Assembly (NCBI RefSeq): GCF_000478585.1
Contig: NZ_ARWI01000001.1
Coordinates: 1,612,001-1,676,000 of the forward strand
Source: Thiomicrorhabdus sp. Kp2
GTDB lineage: Bacteria; Pseudomonadota; Gammaproteobacteria; Thiomicrospirales; Thiomicrospiraceae
Length of the DNA stretch: 64,000 bases
Direction: 5' to 3'
Part shown: positions 10,960-22,507 of the stretch, piece by piece
Numbering within the stretch: position 1 is the stretch's first letter
Layout of the letters: each line of letters starts with the position of its first letter
The notes under the pieces: generated by a model
Seen by the model: only the letters and a program-made list of their open reading frames with translations
Databases searched by the model: none
Told to the model about the DNA's origin: nothing
Program-made: the position numbers and the translations under genes

Positions 10960-11191
10960 TTTTTGTTGATCTTGAATCTTTTAAAAACCTCGTTTGTTTA
11001 AAACAAACTTCGATTTTTAAAATATCCAACCTCAATCAAAAATAGTCAGGGTGGCAACACACCGACACCAATTACGCAGGATTTTTTATTCTAATCAAGG
11101 CGCAAGAGGAAAGATTGAAGGAGTGTACTTATGGTGCATGACTGAAAGATTGACGAATGCAACGCAGAGTAGATTAAAAAAGACAAGTAAT

Positions 11192-11267
11192 GGGGCTATA
11201 GCTCAGCTGGGAGAGCGCCTGCCTTGCACGCAGGAGGTCTGCGGTTCGATCCCGCATAGCTCCACCA
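11192..11267 (+). tRNA. alaT: tRNA-Ala (TGC)
   Basis: A 76-base cloverleaf with acceptor GGGGCTA / TAGCTCC, anticodon TGC in loop CTTGCAC, T arm GGTTCGATCCC and encoded CCA. Second tRNA of the rRNA spacer. Confidence 0.97.
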
Positions 11268-11461
11268 ATTTTACTATCTTGAACGATTTAAATCGCTCGC
11301 TTATAAAGATAAGCTTCGTGATTGAAATAGTCCAACCTAGTTAAAATTAACAATACTACTTTTAATGAGTTTTAGTTTTAAAACTAGAGTTTATTAACAG
11401 TACTATTGGTTGTTCTGCTTAATAAGATTAAGTAGACAAACGATACTGAAAAAACTGAAAA

Positions 11462-11474
11462 GTTCTTTAAAAAT
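11462..11474 (+). promoter_or_regulatory. boxA in the 16S-23S spacer
   Basis: GTTCTTTAAAAAT, identical to the leader boxA at 9066. It marks the antitermination signal ahead of 23S. Confidence 0.75.
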
Positions 11475-11571
11475 TTGGAATAGATCTCTCGATTGAGATT
11501 TTAAATACAAGCATTACTTATTGAGTAATCAATAGGCATTGTAGTTGGTTTAAGACTCAATCAATGAGAAG

Positions 11572-11603
11572 CCCACCTCTCAGCCGACAATTTGAGAGGT
11601 GGG
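11572..11603 (+). other. Strong hairpin in the rRNA spacer
   Basis: CCCACCTCTCA (11572-11582) pairs perfectly with TGAGAGGTGGG (11593-11603) around a 10-base loop. No U run follows, so it is not a rho-independent terminator. It may guide RNA processing. Confidence 0.65.
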
Positions 11604-11849
11604 TGTGGCAAGTATCCCTTCCAGGTGCTTGTCACGCAAACTGGATAATTTTTAAGCTTAGGCTTAAGAGTTATCAAGTATAGGTAAAATATATAATTGA
11701 GAATACTCAAGCGTATATCATGACAGCGAAAAACTTTTAGTTACGTACACTCATCAGACCTTATAAACAGAAACAAGTTCATTCAATGGTATAGCTACCA
11801 GAACTTGCGGAGTTAACAAAAGGCATAAGGTTATTTTTGAGTTGTATAG

Positions 11850-14712
<2,863 letters not shown>

Positions 14713-14890
14713 TACAACTCAAAAGTAACTTTTGTTAAAGTGAAGTAGAGTAACGTAACTAAGAGTTTAAGAGTGGTTATGGTATACCTTGAGTGTTCGA
14801 GATTATAGAAAAACCAAATTTATAAAATCTCAAAGAGATCTATTTCAAAGAATTTTACGTGGTTGATACTAATCAGCCCGTAACACCAAA

Positions 14891-15009
14891 TTGCTTGGTG
14901 ACAATAGCAAGATGGAACCACCTGATCCCTTTCCGAACTCAGAAGTGAAACGTCTTAGCGCCGATGGTAGTGTGGGAGGTCCCATGTGAGAGTAGGTCAT
15001 TGCCAAGCT
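14891..15009 (+). rRNA. rrf: 5S ribosomal RNA
   Basis: About 119 bases. Contains the conserved CCGAACTCAGAAGTGAAACG and GCGCCGATGGTAGTGTGGG; the ends TTGCTTGG and CCAAGC pair as helix I. Followed directly by a terminator. Last gene of the rRNA operon. Confidence 0.95.
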
Positions 15010-15015
15010 TATATC

Positions 15016-15058
15016 CTAAAACCCTGCTAGTCTCTTTTGAGTCTGGCGGGGTTTTTTT
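15016..15058 (+). terminator. rRNA operon terminator 1
   Basis: AAAACCCTGCTAG pairs, with a bulge, with CTGGCGGGGTTTT and is followed by a run of T. It sits just after 5S. Confidence 0.85.
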
Positions 15059-15106
15059 ATGTCTATTCGAAATAACCGACGAGAGAGTAGGGCGATTCGC
15101 GTAAAG

Positions 15107-15164
15107 AAATTCATCCTAGTGGATGAATTTTAGCAAGGGAGCGCCTAACCCTCAGTGGTTAGGC
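15107..15164 (+). other. Two adjacent hairpins after the rRNA terminator
   Basis: AAATTCATCC / GGATGAATTT (15107-15130, 10-bp stem, TAGT loop) and GCCTAACC / GGTTAGGC (15143-15164, 8-bp stem). Neither has a U run. They lie between the rRNA terminator and a repeated copy of the 5S tail, and could be part of a small structured RNA or of a decayed rRNA duplicate. Confidence 0.5.
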
Positions 15165-15169
15165 TGGAC

Positions 15170-15196
15170 CATTGCCAAGCTTATATCCTAAAACCC
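15170..15196 (+). repeat. 27-bp perfect direct repeat of the 5S 3' end and trailer
   Basis: Bases 15170-15196 repeat 14998-15024 exactly: the last bases of 5S, its trailer and the first bases of its terminator. The offset is 172 bp. It looks like a remnant of unequal recombination between 5S ends or of a lost tail gene. Confidence 0.85.
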
Positions 15197-15226
15197 GTTA
15201 TATCTTCGATATAGCGGGTTTTTTTT
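15193..15226 (+). terminator. rRNA operon terminator 2
   Basis: CCCGTTATATC and GATATAGCGGG form an 11-bp stem with a TTC loop, followed by nine or more T residues. A strong rho-independent terminator, giving the rRNA operon a backup stop. Confidence 0.9.
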
Positions 15227-15297
15227 TGCCCAAATCTTGTGCTTTGTTGTTTGCATTTATTGAGTACAATATACTCAAAATTCAATTCGGAGTTTAT

Positions 15298-15696
15298 ATG
15301 AGCCAAGTAAATATTACATCAGGTGGAATTACATCAATAATCAGTAAAGTACCATGGATGCTATTTATAATCGGCTTCTTGCTGATTGCTGAGTATCTTC
15401 AGATTAGTTTAGAAGGTACAGTTGGTTATATCTTTATCAGCGTTGCTGTCGTCGTCCTGTTCATCGAAATGTTTAAATCTGGTGATGTCACACCTATTTC
15501 ATTTTTATTAGATCAATTCTGGGCTGTTGTTACTCTGGTATTAGCTTCGGGCTTACTTACCTATCTTTACTTTGTTACAGGAAAAGAACCTACTTTTTTC
15601 CATTGGATAGGTTTTGCAATAATTCTTGCCGATTCATTGTTAAATCCTTTTAACTCATTCAGAACTGCGTTACGTAACTTTGATGTTCCTGGTTAA
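15298..15696 (+). CDS. Small four-helix membrane protein, unknown
   Basis: A 132-residue hydrophobic protein with about four predicted membrane segments (near residues 17-37, 42-62, 74-94 and 100-118). The frame is open further upstream, but that part runs through the rRNA terminator, so the ATG at 15298 with CGGAG seven bases before it is the sensible start. It ends two bases before queF and may be co-transcribed with it. I do not recognise the family. A polar [13 protein letters not shown] tail should face the cytoplasm. A role with queF (for example in substrate transport) would be a guess. Confidence 0.75.
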   Translation: MSQVNITSGGITSIISKVPWMLFIIGFLLIAEYLQISLEGTVGYIFISVAVVVLFIEMFKSGDVTPISFLLDQFWAVVTLVLASGLLTYLYFVTGKEPTFFHWIGFAIILADSLLNPFNSFRTALRNFDVPG

Positions 15697-15698
15697 TT

Positions 15699-16541
15699 AT
15701 GAATTCACAGAATAAAAATGGCACAGCCAATAATAGCCTTTTAGGTAAATCGACACCCTACTGTGGGAAATATAACCCCGATTTGTTATTCCCAATTCCA
15801 AGACAGGAGAAAAGGGGTGAGTTAGGAATCCAGCCAACTTGTTTACCCTTTCAAGGTTTAGATATTTGGACCGCATTTGAAGTTTCTTGGCTTAATCTTA
15901 AAGGCAAACCTGTTGTTGCTATAGCTGAATTTGCATTTCCTGCGGATTCTGAATTTTTAATTGAATCTAAATCCTTTAAGCTTTATTTAAACTCATTCAA
16001 TGCGACTCGCTTTGAATCCCAGGAGAAAGTTATTGAAACTTGGATTAGGGATTTGTCTAAAGCATGTGGTGAAGAAGTTTCTGTAGATCTTCGTTCATTG
16101 GAATATGAAGAGACATTAATAGCCAAGCTTCCAGGAGACAATATTGATGATTTGGATATCGAGGTATCTGAATACTCATTGAATACTGAGTTAGTTCAAC
16201 TAGACGCTAGTGGAGAGTATGTATCTGAGACATTGAATAGTCATCTGCTGAAGTCTAATTGTCTAGTTACAGGGCAGCCAGATTGGGGTTCAGTTGTTAT
16301 TCGTTACGAAGGAGAACAGATATCTCATGAGGCGTTATTGAGATACTTAATTTCTTTTAGAGAACATAACGAATTCCATGAGCAGTGTGTCGAGAGAATA
16401 TTTACCGATATCATCAATCGTTGCTCACCTGTTAAGCTCACAGTTTATGCTCGTTATGTAAGGCGCGGTGGCTTGGATATAAATCCTTATCGTTCGAACT
16501 TTGAAGATGAGTTTGATATTTCACGAACTTTGCGTCAGTAG
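15699..16541 (+). CDS. queF: NADPH-dependent 7-cyano-7-deazaguanine reductase QueF (YqcD type)
   Basis: QueF reduces preQ0 to preQ1 in queuosine tRNA modification. At 280 residues it is the long, two-domain (type II, E. coli-like) form. Visible marks are [14 protein letters not shown] in the N-terminal half, the FKLYLNSFN segment of the QueF signature, the catalytic cysteine in [15 protein letters not shown], and [17 protein letters not shown], which carries the substrate-binding glutamate and histidine. The start lies two bases after the upstream membrane protein. Three small unknown genes follow closely downstream. The assignment is secure. Confidence 0.96.
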   Translation: MNSQNKNGTANNSLLGKSTPYCGKYNPDLLFPIPRQEKRGELGIQPTCLPFQGLDIWTAFEVSWLNLKGKPVVAIAEFAFPADSEFLIESKSFKLYLNSFNATRFESQEKVIETWIRDLSKACGEEVSVDLRSLEYEETLIAKLPGDNIDDLDIEVSEYSLNTELVQLDASGEYVSETLNSHLLKSNCLVTGQPDWGSVVIRYEGEQISHEALLRYLISFREHNEFHEQCVERIFTDIINRCSPVKLTVYARYVRRGGLDINPYRSNFEDEFDISRTLRQ

Positions 16542-16542
16542 C

Positions 16543-16722
16543 ATGTTTTTAAAAATTATTAACTTCTTTGCTGGCCTATTCGGTTATGAATGGGTGTTAG
16601 ATTCACGTCCAACAGAACAGTCTAAGCATCAAGGTATTGATGATGAGGGTTGGGATGATTTGTATGAGAATAACCCTCGCTATGTTTTACGCAAAGTTAC
16701 CAGGCCTGGTAATTTTAAATGA
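16543..16722 (+). CDS. Small hypothetical protein, C-terminus encoded by the palindrome
   Basis: A 59-residue protein starting at ATG 16543, one base after the queF stop, with the queF 3' end as leader. It has a short hydrophobic N-terminus (MFLKIINFFAGLFGYEW), then a polar acidic middle and a basic C-terminus. The last residues, VTRPGNFK, are encoded across a perfect TACCAGGCCTGGTA palindrome. Its stop overlaps the start of the next gene (ATGA). No family is recognised. Close packing with neighbours supports that it is a real gene. Confidence 0.55.
   Translation: MFLKIINFFAGLFGYEWVLDSRPTEQSKHQGIDDEGWDDLYENNPRYVLRKVTRPGNFK
16698..16711. repeat. Palindrome TACCAGGCCTGGTA, copy 3
   Basis: Perfect 14-bp palindrome at the very 3' end of the small gene after queF, overlapping coding sequence. 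Confidence 0.9.
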
Positions 16723-17045
16723 AAGACTTTTTAACCTTTCACACACTTATTAGTATTGAGGTTTTAATTGCTTTTTATTATTTGGGTGCTGTTGTTATAC
16801 CATTGAGCATTTTATGGGTTATGGTTTGGCTTAAACAGCTTATAGTAAATAAAGTGGGTGATATTCAAGAGGTCATTGATACAGGTACTCAAGCTGTTTC
16901 CAATTCATTAAGTCGTTCATCTAAAATTAAATGGATTCTGTTGTTTACAACTTCATTTGTGTTTGCAGAACTGTTTTGGCGTTTATTATTTGAGTTTTTA
17001 ATTGCGTTTATGCAGATGCGCGATGCTTTAGTATTAACTCAATAA
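16719..17045 (+). CDS. DUF4282-like small membrane protein
   Basis: A 108-residue protein with two membrane segments (about residues 12-35 and 70-95) separated by a short soluble linker that contains VGDIQEVIDTG. The layout, with a FLTFHTLISIEVLIAFYYLG start, resembles the DUF4282 family as I remember it; the match was not tested. The start codon overlaps the stop of the previous gene and its own stop overlaps the next ATG (TAATG), so it belongs to the queF cluster. Function unknown. Confidence 0.7.
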   Translation: MKDFLTFHTLISIEVLIAFYYLGAVVIPLSILWVMVWLKQLIVNKVGDIQEVIDTGTQAVSNSLSRSSKIKWILLFTTSFVFAELFWRLLFEFLIAFMQMRDALVLTQ

Positions 17046-17410
17046 TGGAAGTTAAGTGGTTTTTTGTAAGTAACCATACTAGGTTAATTTGTAAGGAGAA
17101 AGTTTTGCCAAATGCGGACATAATCGATATTAAAAATAATCTTAAAGCTAAACAGCTTTTAGAGTGTTTTGATATGAATCTTCAAAGGCTTAAAGAGCAT
17201 GGTGCAGATGAAAATGAAGAAGAAGCCAGCACGATAGATCTGCTTTCGGAGTGGTTAGAAGAAGCGATTGAAAATGGTATCAATCCAGAGGCATTACAAA
17301 CTAGAGCCAGTCAACTGGCGCATTTTGCATTTGATCGGGGTTATTCCCAGCACGAAGTAGAGGAGCTTTTAACCATGCGACCTAACCCTAATGGTAAAAG
17401 ACCAACTTAA
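17045..17410 (+). CDS. Hypothetical protein, start uncertain
   Basis: An acidic, mostly helical, cytoplasmic-looking protein of 121 residues from the ATG at 17045, which overlaps the previous stop. A better ribosome binding site (AAGGAG at 17093) lies six bases before an in-frame TTG at 17105, which would give a 101-residue protein. Both starts are plausible: the first through coupling, the second through its own site. The sequence has DENEEEASTIDLLSEWLEEA and ends in a proline- and asparagine-rich tail. No family recognised. Last gene of the queF cluster. Confidence 0.6.
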   Translation: MEVKWFFVSNHTRLICKEKVLPNADIIDIKNNLKAKQLLECFDMNLQRLKEHGADENEEEASTIDLLSEWLEEAIENGINPEALQTRASQLAHFAFDRGYSQHEVEELLTMRPNPNGKRPT

Positions 17411-17465
17411 AGGCTGTTAACTTGCTATGCCTAGTATGGGATATAAAAGCCTGGTAAGTTAATAT

Positions 17466-18068
17466 CTATTCAATATGACCGATATTTCCGAGTATTTTAT
17501 TTATTTGTTCCAGGTTTGGTCTATAACTTCTCGGCGCGTCAGCCATATCCCCATTACTTAGAGAGCCAGCGCAAGTTAGGCGCATCACGTTATTTTGTTG
17601 GTTAGATAATAAATTAAGGTGAATTAAATCCATTGTTTCAACACGTTCTTGTGAACTGCCTGCTAGCGTTAAATAAGTGGTTTGCAAAGGAACATCTGTC
17701 TGTACTAGTGCATAGTCATTAAATGCAAATTGCACAGGTTTATGAGCGATTTTGGCAATCATCTCTTCATCAATTTGAATAGAAGTGATTTGGAACTTAT
17801 CTGGTTGAATCATTTGCTTTCTGTCACTTAAATTTTTTACTTCTAAACGACAATGCTGTTCTGAATGATTAAAGCCAGATCCACCCATGCTTTGACCTTT
17901 TTGTATAAATACACGGGTTGAGCCTGGTGCAATGGTCAGTTTTTTTTGTAATACAAAATGTTGTTCTACATTGATTCCTTCATATTGTTTCATGGTGAAT
18001 CCGCTACAGCCTGTTGCTAAAAGGGCTGTGCTGGCAATAAAACCATAAATCATAACTTTGATAGTCAT
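17466..18068 (-). CDS. Predicted lipoprotein, unknown function
   Basis: A 200-residue protein with a lipoprotein signal: a hydrophobic stretch, then LLATGCSG with the lipidated cysteine at residue 21. The mature part is predicted to be mainly beta strands. Two more cysteines (in HCRLEV and RLTCAG) could form a disulfide in the periplasm. The ribosome binding site GGAG lies six bases before the ATG at 18068. It follows the TonB-dependent receptor on the same strand, 43 bases downstream and separated by a palindrome copy, so co-transcription is likely. I do not recognise a family. Confidence 0.75.
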   Translation of the reverse strand: MTIKVMIYGFIASTALLATGCSGFTMKQYEGINVEQHFVLQKKLTIAPGSTRVFIQKGQSMGGSGFNHSEQHCRLEVKNLSDRKQMIQPDKFQITSIQIDEEMIAKIAHKPVQFAFNDYALVQTDVPLQTTYLTLAGSSQERVETMDLIHLNLLSNQQNNVMRLTCAGSLSNGDMADAPRSYRPNLEQINKILGNIGHIE

Positions 18069-18082
18069 TTCATTCTCCTAGT

Positions 18083-18096
18083 TACCAGGCCTGGTA
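18083..18096. repeat. Palindrome TACCAGGCCTGGTA, copy 4
   Basis: Perfect 14-bp palindrome in the 43-base gap between the TonB receptor and the lipoprotein gene (both minus strand). Confidence 0.9.
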
Positions 18097-18111
18097 AATT
18101 GTTTTTTAAGT

Positions 18112-20214
18112 CTAAAATGTCCCTCTAATACTAAAAGAGGGTAAGAACGGTAAATCGTATATTTCTTCAACTTGTGAATAGTCAGAGTTATATAAATATC
18201 CTACAACATTCTGTCTGAATAACGCATTGATATTAATGAGCTCAAAACGTGTGGTTAAATCGATACCACGATATTTCCAATCACGTTCCATCGAGAAGTC
18301 GGCACGAAAATAGAAGGGGAGTCTTGAACTGTTTACCGTTTCATAATCGGGCACCCAATAACTTGTTACACCATCAGGTAGTAATTCGGTGTGCCTAGAA
18401 ATGACTTTTGTATAAGGTTGACCAGTACTTGCATTAGCTTTAATTCCCCAGTGCCATTTATTCCAGCTACCTGTCATCGGCTGACTCCAGACAGCACTCA
18501 AGGTATGGGTTTGATCGCCATCAAATGGTCTTGACTCTCCACCAGGCAAATCAGTACGTTTAGAATCCGAATAACCATAACTTAACCAACCAGAAGCCCC
18601 ATTTACATAATTACGTTTTAAGAAAAGATCGAATCCTTTGGCTTCACCCTTTGCTGTATTGGCATAGTTATCAGTCAAGCTTGTTGTAATGAGATTAATC
18701 ATCGGTTTTTGATAGACTTCTGCTTGCAAACTCCATAAGTCAGAAACTTTGTATTTCAGTCCTAAAATACGGTGCTCTGCCTCAGTTAAAGCCAGATTGG
18801 GATTGCCTAAAGCTGTTGTGAGTTGCGAAAAGTCTGGTTTTTGAACAAATTTACCCCAATTAGCATTCAGTATCAAATCGTCAGACCAGTGATATTCTAA
18901 AGACATTCTTGGTGATACCGCATTAAAATCATTGTTTTCAATAGTAACATTGCTGTTACGAAGACCAAATGTGAGTGCAAGGTTTTCTGATAAATCGGTT
19001 TGATACTCAATGTAAGGTGAGGCTTCGGTTCCATTAATTGTTTCATTGAGCACGGCTTTATTTAAGCGTGTGAGGTTACAGTCAGCCACGCCTTCTTGAC
19101 AAGCTTGATACCAATAACCACTAACATCATAGGCATACGAATAGGCGTCTACTCCTGCTTTAATGAGATAGTCGGCACTGCCAAGATATTCCCATTGAGG
19201 AAGGAGGAACCAATTTTGCCCCGTTACATCTTTGTTATAAGGTTTGCCTGGATTTGGATCACTATCTAATTGTGTACCAATAAAACGGTTAGACTTGGTA
19301 CTTAACAAGCCAAGGCGTATTTTTTGTTGCCAGTTTTGGTTTAAGGATTGCTGCCACTTTATTGCATAGGTTGAAAAGCTGTCTTGCCCTCCTAGTAGTC
19401 CAGCTATTGCAGGGTCTTTAAGGATATCACCTCTATTGTCGACATTTAAAGTCAGTTGGTCTTCGGAACTGATTACACTGACGTCAACAAAACCATCTGT
19501 TAATCGATAGCGCCACTTGGCTTGCATATCCCAAAATTGAGGGAATTGAGTGTAGTTAATATTGCTATTTCCCAAAGAACCAGTTGAAGGCATTAATAGA
19601 TCAAAGTAACTACGACGAATGGCGAAGTAGCCACTACTTTTTTCGCTTAAAGCGCCTTCTATTTGATATGAACTATCATAAAAACCAAGCTGAACACTCT
19701 GTTGGGTTTTATCCGTTCGTGGGCTTTTAGTTGTAATATTAATTGCACCGCCTAATTTATCGCCATATTCGACACCAAAACCGCCTAAGTAGGTGTCAAA
19801 TCCAGTCATTAAGTCTGGATTAACAATCGAATATAATCCTCCTAAATGAAAGGCATACCCAACAGGGAGATCATCTATCCAAATTGCATTTTCACTGCTA
19901 TCGCTTCCACGAATATAAAAGCCTTTACTTAATCCTGAACCAGAGCTTGAGTATGCGTTAACTACGCCAGGGAGGGTGGATAGTGCTTTGAGTGGGTCTC
20001 CTTGAGTTCCTGCGACTTTACTGATTTCTTGTTTGCTTAAAATGATTTCTGAAGCCGCTGTATCTAATGGAGTTAATGCGTAATCATGCTCTTCTATATT
20101 TGTATTAAAATCGATTTCAATTTTTTGAATTTCAGTTGTCTCTTTTGCAAAAGCAGATTGCGAGAATAAGAGAGTAGTACATACAAGTACAAATAAAAGA
20201 GATGAATGCGACAT
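18112..20214 (-). CDS. TonB-dependent outer-membrane receptor
   Basis: A 700-residue outer-membrane receptor with signal peptide (cleavage near QSAFAKET). An N-terminal plug domain contains LKALSTLPGVVNAYSSS, FYIRGSDSSENAIWIDDLPV and GFGVEYGDKLGGAINI, and the rest is a 22-strand-type barrel ending in FLPSFSIRGTF, with the terminal phenylalanine needed for BAM recognition. The DLPVGYAFHLGG loop is typical of receptors with a carboxypeptidase-regulatory-like or CirA-type plug; the ligand cannot be assigned. The downstream lipoprotein may be an accessory. Regulation is not obvious: I saw no clean Fur box upstream. Confidence 0.9.
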   Translation of the reverse strand: MSHSSLLFVLVCTTLLFSQSAFAKETTEIQKIEIDFNTNIEEHDYALTPLDTAASEIILSKQEISKVAGTQGDPLKALSTLPGVVNAYSSSGSGLSKGFYIRGSDSSENAIWIDDLPVGYAFHLGGLYSIVNPDLMTGFDTYLGGFGVEYGDKLGGAINITTKSPRTDKTQQSVQLGFYDSSYQIEGALSEKSSGYFAIRRSYFDLLMPSTGSLGNSNINYTQFPQFWDMQAKWRYRLTDGFVDVSVISSEDQLTLNVDNRGDILKDPAIAGLLGGQDSFSTYAIKWQQSLNQNWQQKIRLGLLSTKSNRFIGTQLDSDPNPGKPYNKDVTGQNWFLLPQWEYLGSADYLIKAGVDAYSYAYDVSGYWYQACQEGVADCNLTRLNKAVLNETINGTEASPYIEYQTDLSENLALTFGLRNSNVTIENNDFNAVSPRMSLEYHWSDDLILNANWGKFVQKPDFSQLTTALGNPNLALTEAEHRILGLKYKVSDLWSLQAEVYQKPMINLITTSLTDNYANTAKGEAKGFDLFLKRNYVNGASGWLSYGYSDSKRTDLPGGESRPFDGDQTHTLSAVWSQPMTGSWNKWHWGIKANASTGQPYTKVISRHTELLPDGVTSYWVPDYETVNSSRLPFYFRADFSMERDWKYRGIDLTTRFELININALFRQNVVGYLYNSDYSQVEEIYDLPFLPSFSIRGTF

Positions 20215-20385
20215 GGGAGTCTCCTGATGACAAGCAAGCCTTGGTCAGCTTAGCTAAATCTTTTGATAAATAACGCTTTAATCATAATAGGTTTTTCTTC
20301 GAACATAAAGAAATTGACTGAGATAGGCTCTAGTTCTTAACCTTTATCAAGGATTAAATATGTAAATTTGTTTTATGAATAAAGT

Positions 20386-20399
20386 TACCAGGCCTGGTA
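20386..20399. repeat. Palindrome TACCAGGCCTGGTA, copy 5
   Basis: Perfect 14-bp palindrome in the divergent intergenic region upstream of mnmG. Confidence 0.9.
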
Positions 20400-20467
20400 A
20401 GTTCAATTTTTCGAAATGTACTTTGATTGCTGGTGAGATTTGAAGATACGCAAATGAATGATTCTTA

Positions 20468-20476
20468 TGCTAAAAT
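20468..20476 (+). promoter_or_regulatory. Possible extended -10 promoter for mnmG
   Basis: TGCTAAAAT is a TGn-extended -10 element about 125 bases upstream of the mnmG start. No good -35 is seen. Confidence 0.35.
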
Positions 20477-20602
20477 ATCTCGCTATTTTATGAGATAAAA
20501 ATGGCAAGAATGTGAAGTCATCCAATTGGATTAAACTTCTCTAAGTTAGTTGGTGTGTTAAATACGGTTTTGCTTGATGCAGCGGTGTTTGTAAGGTGAG
20601 TT

Positions 20603-22501
20603 ATGAGTTCTGAAAATTCAAAATATGATGTCATTGTTGTAGGAGGCGGCCACGCTGGAACCGAGGCGGCTTTAGCTTCTGCAAGAATGGGTTTGCAAAC
20701 TCTGCTGCTAACTCATAATATCGATACCTTAGGGCAAATGTCATGTAACCCCGCGATTGGTGGGATTGGTAAAGGCCATTTAGTTAAAGAGATTGATGCC
20801 ATGGGCGGTGCCATGGCGATGGCGATTGATGAGGCGGGAATTCAGTTTCGCATCTTAAACGCCTCTAAAGGTCCAGCAGTAAGAGCCACTCGTGCTCAAG
20901 CTGACCGTGTGTTGTATCGCCAAGCGATTCGTATGCGTTTAGAAAACCAAGAAAATCTCACGATTTTTCAGCAACCTGTTGAAGACATGATTTTAGACGG
21001 CGATTCGATTCGTGGCGTAATGACTAAAATTGGACTGGCGTTTTATGCTAACCAAGTGGTCTTAACCGCAGGGACTTTTTTAGCGGGGAGAATCCATGTT
21101 GGCTTGCAAAATTATCAAGGCGGTAGGGCGGGAGATGAGCCAGCCAACCGTTTAGCGGAAAAACTTCGTGAGCTTAATCTACCCGTAGGTCGTCTAAAGA
21201 CAGGTACTCCACCACGAATTGATGCTCGCACAGTGAATTTTGATGCAATGCAAATTCAGCCAGGTGATGATCCTGTTCCTGTCTTTTCTTATATGGGTAA
21301 GGCGTCAATGCATCCACAACAACTGCCTTGCTATATTACCTACACCAATGCGAAAACGCATGAAGCGATTATGGCGTCACTGGACCAATCACCAATGTAT
21401 TCTGACCAAGGTGAAATTGACAGTGTAGGCCCAAGATATTGCCCATCAATTGAAGATAAGGTGATGCGTTTTGCCGATAAAGATAAACATCAAGTGTTTA
21501 TTGAGCCTGAAGGTTTGACGACAAACGAGCTATACCCTAATGGCATCTCAACCAGTTTACCGTTTGAAACCCAGTTGCAAATCGTTCACTCTATGGCGGG
21601 TCTAGAAAACGCCAAAATTATGCGTCCAGGTTATGCGATTGAATATGATTATTTTGATCCACGTGGTCTAAAGCCCACTCTTGAAACTCAAGCGATTCAA
21701 GGGCTTTATTTTGCAGGCCAAATTAATGGTACCACTGGTTACGAAGAAGCGGCTGCACAAGGCTTGCTAGCGGGGATTAACGCCGCTCTTCGTGCTCAAG
21801 ATAAAGAGCCTTGGTATCCACGACGTGATGAAGCCTATCTAGGTGTATTGGTTGATGACTTAATCACCATGGGGACTAACGAGCCTTATCGTATGTTTAC
21901 TTCTAGAGCGGAATACCGATTGATGCTTCGTGAAGACAATGCTGACCAACGCCTGACTCCGATTGCTAGAGAAATGGGACTGATTGATGATGCGCGTTGG
22001 CAGTCATACGAAAACAAATTAGAAAGTCTAGAGAAAGAGATTCAGCGTCTTAAAGAGACTTGGATATATCCATCACATGCCGAAGCCAAAAAAGCCGAAG
22101 AGCTAATGGAGTTACCTTTAAGTAAAGAACAGACTCTATTTGATCTTCTGAAACGGCCTAACGTTGCCTATGGTGCATTGGCTACACTTGAAGCATTTGG
22201 TGATGGCGTGAAAGATGAAGCCGTTGTTGATCAAATAGAGATACAAGCTAAATACTCAGGGTATATTGATCGCCAAATTCAGCAGATTGATAAAATGAAA
22301 CGTTCCGAGTCGGTTAAAATTCCAGATAACTTAGATTTGGATAAGATTTCAGGGTTATCTAACGAGGTTAAACAAAAGCTTCGTGATCATAAGCCTAGTA
22401 ATCTGGGTATGGCTGGACGTATTCAAGGAATTACGCCTGCCGCGATTTCAATACTGTTAATTGAAATTAAAAAATTCCGTTCACAAAAAAAGCAGGCTTA
22501 A
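20603..22501 (+). CDS. mnmG: tRNA uridine-5-carboxymethylaminomethyl synthesis enzyme MnmG
   Basis: FAD-dependent partner of MnmE (also called GidA), adding the carboxymethylaminomethyl group to wobble uridines. 632 residues, the usual length. The N-terminal FAD site is [16 protein letters not shown], followed by the signatures [19 protein letters not shown] and [14 protein letters not shown] segment ([13 protein letters not shown]). The second FAD contact is [20 protein letters not shown], and the C-terminal helical MnmE-binding region follows. It leads the cluster mnmG-rsmG-parA-parB with short gaps of 6 and 27 bases. Confidence 0.98.
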   Translation: MSSENSKYDVIVVGGGHAGTEAALASARMGLQTLLLTHNIDTLGQMSCNPAIGGIGKGHLVKEIDAMGGAMAMAIDEAGIQFRILNASKGPAVRATRAQADRVLYRQAIRMRLENQENLTIFQQPVEDMILDGDSIRGVMTKIGLAFYANQVVLTAGTFLAGRIHVGLQNYQGGRAGDEPANRLAEKLRELNLPVGRLKTGTPPRIDARTVNFDAMQIQPGDDPVPVFSYMGKASMHPQQLPCYITYTNAKTHEAIMASLDQSPMYSDQGEIDSVGPRYCPSIEDKVMRFADKDKHQVFIEPEGLTTNELYPNGISTSLPFETQLQIVHSMAGLENAKIMRPGYAIEYDYFDPRGLKPTLETQAIQGLYFAGQINGTTGYEEAAAQGLLAGINAALRAQDKEPWYPRRDEAYLGVLVDDLITMGTNEPYRMFTSRAEYRLMLREDNADQRLTPIAREMGLIDDARWQSYENKLESLEKEIQRLKETWIYPSHAEAKKAEELMELPLSKEQTLFDLLKRPNVAYGALATLEAFGDGVKDEAVVDQIEIQAKYSGYIDRQIQQIDKMKRSESVKIPDNLDLDKISGLSNEVKQKLRDHKPSNLGMAGRIQGITPAAISILLIEIKKFRSQKKQA

Positions 22502-22507
22502 TCCCCG

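Larger units (their letters stand above)
11268..11848 (+). other. 16S-23S spacer between tRNA-Ala and 23S
   Basis: About 580 bases without a protein gene. It holds a second boxA (11462), a strong 11-bp hairpin (11572-11603), and otherwise AT-rich sequence. It should contain the 23S leader half of the RNase III processing stem. Confidence 0.7.
20215..20602. other. Divergent intergenic region before mnmG
   Basis: 388 bases between the divergent receptor and mnmG genes. It holds palindrome copy 5 (20386), a possible extended -10 promoter for mnmG (20468) and a small TATCTC/GAGATA hairpin just after it. In E. coli oriC lies beside mnmG, but I see no DnaA-box cluster here. Confidence 0.6.

Noticed and set aside
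17417-17460. TTAACTT/AAGTTAA repeat with a CTATGCCTAGTA segment as a degenerate palindrome copy
   Set aside because: Too many mismatches to be counted as a copy of the palindrome.
20215-20230. CAGGAGAC near the TonB receptor start, recalling a cobalamin riboswitch box
   Set aside because: It is only the ribosome binding site; the rest of the riboswitch is missing in the short leader.
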